From contig JAITDQ010000331.1 in NCBI GenBank assembly GCA_031282485.1, positions 1-8,124 of the forward strand: 8,124 bases of DNA. Direction: 5' to 3'. The position numbers were made by a program, and so were the translations under genes. This DNA is from Tannerella sp. Its GTDB lineage: Bacteria; Bacteroidota; Bacteroidia; Bacteroidales; Tannerellaceae. Each line of letters starts with the position of its first letter. The first letter of the stretch is position 1. A model generated the notes under the pieces. The model saw only the letters and a list, made by a program, of their open reading frames with translations, did no database searches and was not told where the DNA came from. Shown piece by piece: positions 1 to 6,312 of this stretch.

Positions 1-11
1 CATATCGACAT

Positions 12-2174
12 TCAATTATTCAGGTAAACGGATATGCCGAGCTTTATCATCATGGGGTTTAGCGGATAGTGGGTGAATGAAAAATAGTTGGTCGGTTTGA
101 TGAACAGCGAACTCAGGTTATAGCCCGAAACGAAGAAACGAGCCTGTTTCAGGTGGAAGTTTGCGTATGCGTTGATGACGGGATAATTGCCGGTTTTGAC
201 TTCGTCCTGTGTCCGGAACTGTTGTGTGGCGGGTTCGTAGTAGGGTGCGAGGTATGATGTATGGTAGTGAACGTCTGCGCCGATTTGGAGGCTCAGGACT
301 TTTACCGGTTTGAAATCGAGATAAATGTTTGTGTATGCGGATATCTGCGGCAGGGGCAATACGCTTTTTTCGCTGCTCAGCTGGTAGGCGACTTCGTTTT
401 CCCAGCCGAACGCCTTATACCGGAAATCCTGCCTTATCCGTGCGGTGATGACCTGGAGGTTGCTTCCGTACTGTTCGGGGACGCCTTTTGTGCCGAAATA
501 GATGAAGTTTTGAATACTTTCCACTCCGGCGGAAAGTTTCGTTTGCGTCTGTTTAATCTCCACTTCGCCGCCGGCGTATACTCTTTGCATGTTTCTTAAT
601 CCAAGATCCCACAGGAAATAACGCGAATGGTGGTGACGCATGTAAAATGCAGGGGTAAGGTTTTTAATATAACCGGCCGCTTTTACGGATGCATCTTTTC
701 CCGACAGGCGGAATTGGGTTTTCACTTCACCGTCGATGCGAAATTCGCCCAAATCGCTTCCCGCAAGGCAAAGCTCGCCTCTTGCCTTATAAGTAAGCAG
801 CGTACCCTGACGCTTCGACAGTTCGGCGCCGAGATAAGTAGAAAATTCGTCATAATCGGTCGTACTCCTCAGGGAATCTTCCGCCGAAGGGAGTGTGAAT
901 CTTCTTTTTTCAAAATTGACATAAGCCGTCAGTCCGAATTTAACCCAGTCCTGGAAACCTTCCCGCAGCGACAGGGCAACCGTATTTTTCAGATACCATG
1001 CGGATGTATAATCGTCCGTCGTTGAGTCTCTGGCGCCGAATCGGTCTGCGTAGCAGGCATCAATCGTGTTCATGTTTGAAACGAAGCGCCGGCTGTTGTT
1101 TTCGTATTCCAGCGTGTGAATGATGCTCGATACGGGCACGAAGACGGCATTGATGTCCTCCGCCCCGTCCTCCGGGCTGCTGCCTGCCGTTCCCGCAAAA
1201 ATATCCGGTTCGGCCGGCCGGTTCTCTTCCGTCTCCTCTTGTTCGCCGGACTGCAGTTCTTCCTGCAGTTTCCGTTCTTCTTCCTTTTTTTTCGATTCTT
1301 TCCTTCGTTCGGCTTCCTCTTTTTCCTGAGCCGTCATTTCGCGGTAAAAACCGAGGTTATACCTGTGCGAAAGGAAGAACTGCCCTCCTTTCACGCGATT
1401 CCATGTGTTGGTCAGGCGGGTGGGGAACGATTGACGGTCGAGGGGTCTTTTCCCGTCGTTAAATTCGTCGAAATAGGATATTAAACTGTCATTCGTGATA
1501 CCTCCGTTTTCGGTATTCAGGTAGTTGTAATTGCGCAGGTACGTGTGCATTTCGTACCGGTCGGACAGATAACTTCCGAAAAGACGGTAGTACACCGATT
1601 TATTACTGTTCGACGTATACTGGCCGCGCACGTAAGTATAATCGAAATCCGCGCCGACATTCACTTTCTTGCCGAAATTCGTAGTAAGTACCCCGTTCAG
1701 CTCTTCCTCCCTGTTTTTTTGTCCGCCGGCTCTTGTATAGGTCAGCCGGGTGTAAGGGTCTTTGACGTCGTAGAAAAGAGCGTTTTCAGGGGTTGTTATA
1801 CAGTAAAAGTACGGGTTTGCAAAGATGAAATCATTCTCTTCGTCGCGTTCCGAGAATATGCGGCTTTGTGCCGGCGAGCCGGCGTTGGCAAGATAGCCGA
1901 TCGCAAGTCCGCGTCCTTCCGTCAGTACGCTGTTCGAAAAATTCAGCCTCATCGTATCCATGGGGGCGATATACCTTTCTCCCAGTTTATCCGTGAGCCG
2001 GAATGCCGTTACGGGACCGGCGCTTATCCGGCTGCTGTCCTGAAGGAGAAGACTGTCGGACAGGTTCTCCGGCGCAACGCTTAATTTAGGCGAAAATCCC
2101 TTCAGGGAAGATTGAGCCGAAAGCGCACCGGAAAAAACGACGGATAATAATATGTACAAAAAGCCCCGTTTCAT
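12..2174 (-). CDS. Putative outer-membrane beta-barrel porin (Bacteroidota putative-porin family)
   Basis: The product is 720 residues. It begins with a typical Sec signal peptide: MKRG, a hydrophobic stretch at about residues 5-18, and a likely signal peptidase I site after ALSA (residue 20). There is no lipobox cysteine. The mature part is rich in alternating aromatic/polar strands (for example FDYTYVRGQYTS, YEMHTYLRNYNYL and a C-terminal strand ending ISVYLNN), which fits an outer-membrane barrel. The early segment PYFYCITTPENALFYDVKDP and the overall length resemble the Bacteroidota 'putative porin' family (Pfam Porin_10); this assignment is from memory, not a search. Residues about 280-339 form a Lys/Glu-rich, coiled-coil-like segment followed by an acidic low-complexity stretch, unusual within a barrel. 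The longest open frame starts at a TTG at 2183, but that codon lies inside a promoter-like motif, so the ATG at 2174 is chosen. The gene follows korC by 15 nt. The substrate is unknown. Confidence 0.85.
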   Translation of the reverse strand: MKRGFLYILLSVVFSGALSAQSSLKGFSPKLSVAPENLSDSLLLQDSSRISAGPVTAFRLTDKLGERYIAPMDTMRLNFSNSVLTEGRGLAIGYLANAGSPAQSRIFSERDEENDFIFANPYFYCITTPENALFYDVKDPYTRLTYTRAGGQKNREEELNGVLTTNFGKKVNVGADFDYTYVRGQYTSNSNKSVYYRLFGSYLSDRYEMHTYLRNYNYLNTENGGITNDSLISYFDEFNDGKRPLDRQSFPTRLTNTWNRVKGGQFFLSHRYNLGFYREMTAQEKEEAERRKESKKKEEERKLQEELQSGEQEETEENRPAEPDIFAGTAGSSPEDGAEDINAVFVPVSSIIHTLEYENNSRRFVSNMNTIDACYADRFGARDSTTDDYTSAWYLKNTVALSLREGFQDWVKFGLTAYVNFEKRRFTLPSAEDSLRSTTDYDEFSTYLGAELSKRQGTLLTYKARGELCLAGSDLGEFRIDGEVKTQFRLSGKDASVKAAGYIKNLTPAFYMRHHHSRYFLWDLGLRNMQRVYAGGEVEIKQTQTKLSAGVESIQNFIYFGTKGVPEQYGSNLQVITARIRQDFRYKAFGWENEVAYQLSSEKSVLPLPQISAYTNIYLDFKPVKVLSLQIGADVHYHTSYLAPYYEPATQQFRTQDEVKTGNYPVINAYANFHLKQARFFVSGYNLSSLFIKPTNYFSFTHYPLNPMMIKLGISVYLNN

Positions 2175-2180
2175 AGGCGG

Positions 2181-2188
2181 CAAAGATA
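2181..2188 (-). promoter_or_regulatory. Possible -7 promoter element (TATCTTTG) for the porin gene
   Basis: The minus strand reads TATCTTTG, a perfect match to the Bacteroidota primary-sigma -7 consensus TAnnTTTG. It ends only 6 nt before the porin ATG, so a transcript initiated here would have almost no leader. No convincing TTG-type -33 element lies 19-21 nt upstream, where the sequence belongs to the 3' end of korC. It may therefore be a weak internal promoter or a chance match; read-through from the kor operon is also likely. Confidence 0.4.
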
Positions 2189-2189
2189 A

Positions 2190-2732
2190 TTATACTTTTT
2201 GGATAATGTCCATACCTTTCCGGATTGCTTCTTCGTTAGCCGGAAGTAAATTGTAGTGGCGTTCGGGCAGTGTTTTCTTCAGCCCTTTCATTACGCTTTC
2301 GAGGGTCACCATGGGCGCGATTTTCAGCAGTCCGCCCAGCACAATCATATTGAACGTTTTGGCCATATTCAGTTCGGCCGCCGTATCCATTGCATTGATA
2401 CGGTATACGTCCACATCCGTGCGGCCTACGGGCTTGTGTATCCCATAGCCGTCGTAAATGAGTATCCCGCCCTTTTTCACTTTCGATTCGAACTTGTCCA
2501 TGGAGGGCTGGTTAAGGATTATCGCGATATCGTATTCGTTCAGGATTGGCGAACTGATGCGGTCGTCGCTTATGATGACCGTAACGTTTGCCGTTCCTCC
2601 GCGCTGTTCGGGGCCGTAAGAAGGCATCCAGCTCACTTCCTTTCCTTCCATTAATCCCGAATAGGCAAGGATTTTACCCATGGAGAGGACACCCTGTCCG
2701 CCGAATCCGGCTATGATAATTTCATGTTTCAT
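2190..2732 (-). CDS. korC: 2-oxoacid:ferredoxin oxidoreductase, gamma subunit (KorC/VorC type)
   Basis: The product is 180 residues, the normal length for a stand-alone gamma subunit of the 2-oxoacid:ferredoxin oxidoreductase family. Family marks are the N-terminal GFGGQGV (residues 9-15), resembling a nucleotide-binding glycine loop, and PSYGPEQRGG (37-46), the conserved segment of the gamma domain. In this family the gamma subunit assembles with alpha, beta and the ferredoxin-like delta subunit, and is thought to contribute to the CoA-side chemistry of the cytoplasmic enzyme. It begins with an ATG 26 nt after korB and ends 15 nt before the porin ATG, so it is the last enzyme gene of the operon. 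No Shine-Dalgarno sequence is visible. The family is certain; the substrate (2-oxoglutarate or a branched-chain 2-oxoacid) is inferred. Confidence 0.92.
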   Translation of the reverse strand: MKHEIIIAGFGGQGVLSMGKILAYSGLMEGKEVSWMPSYGPEQRGGTANVTVIISDDRISSPILNEYDIAIILNQPSMDKFESKVKKGGILIYDGYGIHKPVGRTDVDVYRINAMDTAAELNMAKTFNMIVLGGLLKIAPMVTLESVMKGLKKTLPERHYNLLPANEEAIRKGMDIIQKV

Positions 2733-2758
2733 ACAATGTTCAGTTGATAGTTGTTACG

Positions 2759-3520
2759 TCATATATTCTTTAAGTCACCTAAAGGATAGAACGGGAACAT
2801 ATTCTCTTTCATCCATTCGTTTGCTTTTTCCGGCGACTGCTTCCAGCCGGAAGCGCATGTCGACACAAATTCCACGACGGAAGTTCCCTTTCCGGCCATT
2901 GAGTTTTCGAAAGCCAGCCGCAGCATCTTCTTCGATTTTTTCACCGCCGCGACGGTTTCTACGCTTTGACGTGTAACAAGGCAAGTCCCTTCGAGCTGCG
3001 CCAGCAAATCCGAAATCTTTAACGGATAACCGTTGAGCGGAACGTCCCTGCCGTAAGGGCACGTAGAAGTCGGCATACCCAGGAGCGTTGTAGGCGCCAT
3101 CTGTCCGCCGGTCATCCCGTAAATGGCGTTGTTGACGAAGACGATTACGATGTTTTCGCCGCGGTTTGCCGCATGAATTGTTTCGGCAGTTCCGATTGCA
3201 GCAAGGTCGCCGTCGCCCTGATAGGTAAAGACCATTTTCCCGGGATTCAGCCGTTTAACGGCAGTTGCCACCGCCGGCGCCCGTCCGTGAGCCGCTTCGA
3301 GCCAGTCTATTTCAATATAATTGTAGGCGAAGACGGCGCATCCTACCGGCGAAACGCCTATCGTTTTTTCTTCCATACCCATATCTTCGACAATCTCGGC
3401 GATAAGTTTGTGTATCACGCTGTGGCTGCATCCGGGGCAGTAGTGCATCGGCGCGTCGTTGAGCAACTTTGGTTTCCGGTAAACCACGTTTTCGGGTTTT
3501 ATTATTTCGTCTAATACCAT
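2759..3520 (-). CDS. korB: 2-oxoacid:ferredoxin oxidoreductase, beta subunit (TPP-binding, KorB)
   Basis: The 253-residue product is the thiamine-pyrophosphate-binding beta subunit. It shows the CPGCSH motif (28-33), the SPVGC motif (57-61), the HGRAPAVATAVKR segment (78-90), and the TPP/Mg2+ signature GDGD at 102-105 completed by NN at 130-131. GMTGGQMAPTT follows (135-145), as is typical of this family. With alpha it forms the catalytic core that decarboxylates a 2-oxoacid and passes electrons to ferredoxin. In anaerobes the reaction can run in reverse, carboxylating an acyl-CoA. The ATG at 3520 is preceded by an A/T-rich leader with no Shine-Dalgarno sequence. The gene lies 21 nt after the small membrane ORF and 26 nt before korC. 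It has no iron-sulfur ferredoxin domain of its own; that role falls to korD. Automated pipelines sometimes label such subunits VorA-like, and substrate specificity cannot be read from the motifs. Confidence 0.94.
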   Translation of the reverse strand: MVLDEIIKPENVVYRKPKLLNDAPMHYCPGCSHSVIHKLIAEIVEDMGMEEKTIGVSPVGCAVFAYNYIEIDWLEAAHGRAPAVATAVKRLNPGKMVFTYQGDGDLAAIGTAETIHAANRGENIVIVFVNNAIYGMTGGQMAPTTLLGMPTSTCPYGRDVPLNGYPLKISDLLAQLEGTCLVTRQSVETVAAVKKSKKMLRLAFENSMAGKGTSVVEFVSTCASGWKQSPEKANEWMKENMFPFYPLGDLKNI

Positions 3521-3541
3521 AATTCCAGTATACGTTTACAT

Positions 3542-3712
3542 TCAAAAAAATCTCATTATATATTGTGCAATTCTTAATAAAACGGCGATGCCTCCCAAGA
3601 TGAGGTATGTCGGATTATCTCTGCTCGTAACAACCCAACAGACGGCCGCTCCGATTGCTAAAACCATGAAGAGCAGTGTGAATACTTCATCTAACCGGCT
3701 ACCACGTTTCAT
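3542..3712 (-). CDS. Small two-helix membrane protein embedded in the kor operon (56 aa)
   Basis: This short ORF fills most of what would otherwise be a 188-nt gap between korA and korB. It starts MKRGSRLDEVF and ends AQYIMRFF, followed by TGA. Its ATG overlaps the korA stop in the classic ATGA arrangement (ATG 3712-3710, TGA 3711-3709), which strongly suggests translational coupling. The stop falls 21 nt before korB. The product is basic and has two predicted membrane helices, about residues 10-28 and 36-53, joined by a short SRDNP turn, with Lys/Arg at the N terminus, suggesting both ends face the cytoplasm. One arginine (R47) sits within helix 2. There is no signal-peptidase site. Function is unknown. 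Its position suggests a membrane anchor or accessory factor for the oxidoreductase, but that is inference. I recall small hypothetical proteins at this place in other Bacteroidales but cannot verify it here. Confidence 0.8.
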   Translation of the reverse strand: MKRGSRLDEVFTLLFMVLAIGAAVCWVVTSRDNPTYLILGGIAVLLRIAQYIMRFF

Positions 3713-4785
3713 ATCAGTTTTTCTTTTACGGCGTTTACAATTTCATCGGGCGTGAACACAATCCCGCCGAGACGTCCGAAGTGCTCTACCTTTATCCGTC
3801 CGTTCACGGACAGGCGCACGTCTTCGACCATTTGCCCCGCGTTAAGTTCCACGGAAAGCATTCCCTTCACCCTGTCCGCATAACCGTTAATTGCTTTTGC
3901 CGGGAACGGCCAGAGGGTAATGGGACGGAACAGTCCGAGTTTCAAACCTTCGCTGCGCGCCGTCTCTATCGCTTTCTGGCAAATACGCGCCGATGACCCG
4001 AAGGCGACAAGCAGATAATCGGCATCGTCACACATATATTCTTCGAAGCGAACTTCGTTTTCTTCAATTTTACGATATTTTTCCTGAAAACGAAGATTTT
4101 TCTTTTCCATAATTTCAGGGTCAAGTTCGAGCGACGTTATGACATTGCGTCCACGGCCTTCTGTTTTACCCGTAGCCGCCCACGGCGATTCCTCCAGTAT
4201 TTCGGCCTCCGTTTTGCGATTCCGGAAAGGGGGCAGTACGACTTTTTCCATTAGCTGCCCAATCATGCCGTCCGCAAGGATTATGGCGGGATTAAGGTAT
4301 TTGAAAGCCAGGTCGAATCCCAGGGATACGAAGTCGGCCATTTCCTGCACGGACGACGGCGCCAGCGTGATAAGCCTGTAATCGCCATGTCCGCCGCCTT
4401 TCACGGTTTGGAAATAATCGGCCTGGCTCGGCTGTATGGTTCCCAGTCCGGGGCCGCCGCGCATTACGTTCACGATGAGGCAGGGCAGGTCGGCGCCGGC
4501 AATATACGAAATGCCTTCAAGTTTGAGGCTTATCCCGGGGCTTGACGATGACGTCATCACGCGCTTGCCCGTGCCCGCGCCACCATAAACCATGTTTATT
4601 GCCGCGATTTCGCTTTCGGCCTGAAGCACGACCATGCCTGTCGTTTCCCAGGGCTTTTCCGCTTCCAGCGTTTCCAGTATTTCCGATTGAGGCGTAATGG
4701 GATAGCCGAAGTAGCCGTCCGTACCGTAACGGATAGCTGCGTGAGCAATCGCTTCATTGCCTTTCATTAATCTTACTTCTTCCAT
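3709..4785 (-). CDS. korA: 2-oxoacid:ferredoxin oxidoreductase, alpha subunit (KorA/VorB type)
   Basis: The 358-residue alpha subunit carries the pyrimidine-binding half of the TPP site. It has GYPITPQSEI (27-36), the conserved glutamate region LQAESE (54-59), TSSSSPGISLKLEG (78-91) and RGGPGLGTIQPSQAD (109-123), all hallmarks of stand-alone alpha subunits of the 2-oxoglutarate/2-oxoisovalerate oxidoreductases. The C-terminal part includes the transketolase-C-like segment (GLKLGLFRPITLWPFP). The open frame extends to a TTG at 4860 inside korD. The ATG at 4785 is chosen because it lies 1 nt after the korD stop, starts exactly where family members start (MEEVRLMKGNEA), and gives the usual length. 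The stop overlaps the ATG of the small membrane ORF. The gamma domain is a separate gene here, not fused to alpha as in some Bacteroidota and actinobacterial enzymes. Databases may call this VorB (3-methyl-2-oxobutanoate dehydrogenase subunit), so substrate is uncertain. Confidence 0.94.
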   Translation of the reverse strand: MEEVRLMKGNEAIAHAAIRYGTDGYFGYPITPQSEILETLEAEKPWETTGMVVLQAESEIAAINMVYGGAGTGKRVMTSSSSPGISLKLEGISYIAGADLPCLIVNVMRGGPGLGTIQPSQADYFQTVKGGGHGDYRLITLAPSSVQEMADFVSLGFDLAFKYLNPAIILADGMIGQLMEKVVLPPFRNRKTEAEILEESPWAATGKTEGRGRNVITSLELDPEIMEKKNLRFQEKYRKIEENEVRFEEYMCDDADYLLVAFGSSARICQKAIETARSEGLKLGLFRPITLWPFPAKAINGYADRVKGMLSVELNAGQMVEDVRLSVNGRIKVEHFGRLGGIVFTPDEIVNAVKEKLI

Positions 4786-4786
4786 T

Positions 4787-5020
4787 TTAACTGCTGATTT
4801 TCTTTTTGTAAACAGTGAGACAGCCGTCCGGGCACACCCAGCCGCAACTTGCACATCCAATGCATGCGTCGGGGTTTTTCATATATACATAATGATATCC
4901 TTTGTTATTAACTTCACGCGGATGTAATTCGAGCACATCAACCGGACAGGCTACTGCGCATAAATTACAACCTTTACAGCGTTCCGTGTTTACAACGACT
5001 GCTCCTTTTATTTTTGCCAT
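4787..5020 (-). CDS. korD: 2-oxoacid:ferredoxin oxidoreductase, delta subunit (2x[4Fe-4S] ferredoxin, KorD)
   Basis: This is a 77-residue ferredoxin-like subunit with two complete [4Fe-4S] motifs of the form CX2CX2CX3C. The first is CKGCNLCAVACP (C15, C18, C21, C25). The second is CIGCASCGWVCP (C53, C56, C59, C63), followed by an additional C67. It is the electron-transfer subunit that carries electrons between the TPP-bound intermediate and external ferredoxin. It is the first gene of the oxidoreductase operon, and its stop is separated from the korA ATG by a single nucleotide, implying tight co-translation. The start is an ATG after an A/T-rich leader with no Shine-Dalgarno sequence, and a plausible promoter lies 38-45 nt upstream. 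Alone it would be called a generic 4Fe-4S dicluster protein; the neighbours give the specific role. Confidence 0.93.
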   Translation of the reverse strand: MAKIKGAVVVNTERCKGCNLCAVACPVDVLELHPREVNNKGYHYVYMKNPDACIGCASCGWVCPDGCLTVYKKKISS

Positions 5021-5057
5021 AACTGCTATTTTTTCCGTATTTATTTTTTAAAGGTCA

Positions 5058-5065
5058 CAAAAGTA
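5058..5065 (-). promoter_or_regulatory. Probable -7 promoter element (TACTTTTG) of the kor operon
   Basis: The minus strand reads TACTTTTG, matching the Bacteroidota -7 consensus TAnnTTTG exactly. Initiation a few bases downstream would give a leader of roughly 30 nt before the korD ATG. The -33 region about 19 nt upstream is T-rich (TTTC) but not a good TTTG match. The rest of the 142-nt gap (5021-5162) shows no gene and no convincing hairpin-plus-T-run terminator behind the TPR gene, so read-through from glnS is possible. Confidence 0.55.
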
Positions 5066-5162
5066 CAAAAAAAAGCGGAATGTGAAATGAAATTGCCCGA
5101 CTTTTTCATTCCGGGGTATTGTTTTTATAGAGATATGAACCTTCCGGGACGAATTTACCGCA

Positions 5163-6302
5163 TCAGTTATTATGTAAGTTACTGTTCAAATATTTTCTGG
5201 CCAGTTCGCCGATAATCGATTCATCGGCATAAGCCTCCGTCAACTGGTCTCTTGTCATGTTCAACGTCGACAGATATTCCAGGATGCGGTTCGGGAAGAG
5301 TCTCAGCGCTTCGCTTAACACTTCGATTGCTTCTTTCCTTCGTTCCGTTTCGATGCAACAGTATATGAAATTCCCGTAAACGGAGACTTCGTCTTCCAGA
5401 TCATTATTTCCTATGACAGGCTTTAATATATGGTAAGCCTTTTCATATTCTTCCATGTTCATGAAACATTCTGCAAGAAACAGTTCTACTTCGGAATTGT
5501 CGAAATCTTCGTACGACGTCAGTTCTTCATATATGGCGATAGCCTTTTGATAGCTTTCGTTTTTATAAAGACAGTACGCTTTCATCAGTTTGATTTCATA
5601 TTCCAGGTCTGAATCCTCGGTTTCATTGATGCACGTCAGCGCGAAGTCGAGCGAATCCACCGCCCGTTCAAAATCCGCGCACAGCGAATACAGCCGTCCC
5701 TGCATATACCATATTTCGGCAGAATAGGGGTCTTCATCCAGCAGTTCATGGCAAAGGGTCAATGCTTCTTTTGTTTTTCCCTGCAACTCAAGGTTGAAAC
5801 AAAGTTCCGATTTCAGGGACAGGTTGTCGGGGAACATCGTTAAGGCATGCTGTATGAAAGTACAGGTATCCTGATAATATTTTTCCATATCGTTCATGAC
5901 GCATGCCGTATGATATACGGCATCTTCCAGGTATGGACTGTCCAGGGCAGTCAGTTCATCAATCAGTCCGATTGCTTCGTCACGCCGGTCAAGTTCGCAG
6001 TAACATTCAAGGCGTATAAGGTCAATGTCTTTATTGCCTTTGATGCCGATATCGTCCGCAAGTTTCAGCGCCGATTTGTAATCTTCTATTGCCACGAGCG
6101 TTTTACACAGCGATATTCCGAACCCGACGCTGTCGGGATATAATTTGTACCCCAGTTCAATCACCGCCTTCAGATTCGGCGCATCATCTTTATCCAAAAA
6201 ATAATCAATGAGCGATACGAGTTCATCTTCTTCGAAGTATGGGGTCGTATTGCTTTTCCGTGATTTGAGGAATCGTTCCAATAAAGATGAAATATTATTC
6301 AT
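5163..6302 (-). CDS. Cytoplasmic tetratricopeptide-repeat protein of unknown function
   Basis: The 379-residue acidic protein has no signal peptide or membrane segment, so it is probably cytoplasmic. Its C-terminal half contains clear 34-residue TPR units at about 195-228 (EIWYMQGRLYSL then FERAVDSLDFAL), 234-267 (KLMKAYCLYKN then YQKAIAIYEEL), 270-303 (ELFLAECFMNM then YEKAYHILKPV) and 306-339 (NFIYCCIETER then KEAIEVLSEALRLFPNR). More degenerate repeats cover about 38-190. TPR solenoids bind protein partners, and no enzymatic domain is visible. Cysteines are fairly frequent (for example CC at 315-316). The ATG at 6302 lies 10 nt after the glnS stop, with an A-rich leader (GTGAAAAA) and no separate promoter motif, so it is probably co-transcribed with glnS. 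Any functional tie to the synthetase is unproven. Confidence 0.88.
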   Translation of the reverse strand: MNNISSLLERFLKSRKSNTTPYFEEDELVSLIDYFLDKDDAPNLKAVIELGYKLYPDSVGFGISLCKTLVAIEDYKSALKLADDIGIKGNKDIDLIRLECYCELDRRDEAIGLIDELTALDSPYLEDAVYHTACVMNDMEKYYQDTCTFIQHALTMFPDNLSLKSELCFNLELQGKTKEALTLCHELLDEDPYSAEIWYMQGRLYSLCADFERAVDSLDFALTCINETEDSDLEYEIKLMKAYCLYKNESYQKAIAIYEELTSYEDFDNSEVELFLAECFMNMEEYEKAYHILKPVIGNNDLEDEVSVYGNFIYCCIETERRKEAIEVLSEALRLFPNRILEYLSTLNMTRDQLTEAYADESIIGELARKYLNSNLHNN

Positions 6303-6312
6303 TTTTCACTGT

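Noticed and set aside
1..11. An ATG (11-9) immediately after the porin stop (TGAATG), continuing TCG ATA out of the window, and another ATG at 3-1.
   Set aside because: Only three codons are visible, so a downstream gene start cannot be distinguished from chance.
1116..1484. Plus-strand open frames rich in Phe, Leu and Ser opposite the porin gene, looking like membrane segments.
   Set aside because: The hydrophobicity is simply the reverse complement of the Lys/Glu-rich coding tract of the porin; no independent evidence.
2775..3062. A second minus-strand frame of 95 codons within korB, and similar Arg-rich frames within glnS (6512-6730, 7650-8003).
   Set aside because: They are out-of-frame readings of strongly conserved enzyme genes, with Arg-rich low-quality composition and no known domain.
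4786..4860. N-terminal extension of korA to a TTG at 4860.
   Set aside because: It would overlap most of the second iron-sulfur motif of korD and add 25 residues with no family resemblance; the ATG at 4785 fits spacing and family length.
5101..5162. Possible terminator after the TPR gene, from two CCGG-containing segments (near 5111 and 5145).
   Set aside because: Only the CCGG cores pair (4 bp), flanks do not match, and no T-run follows on the minus strand.
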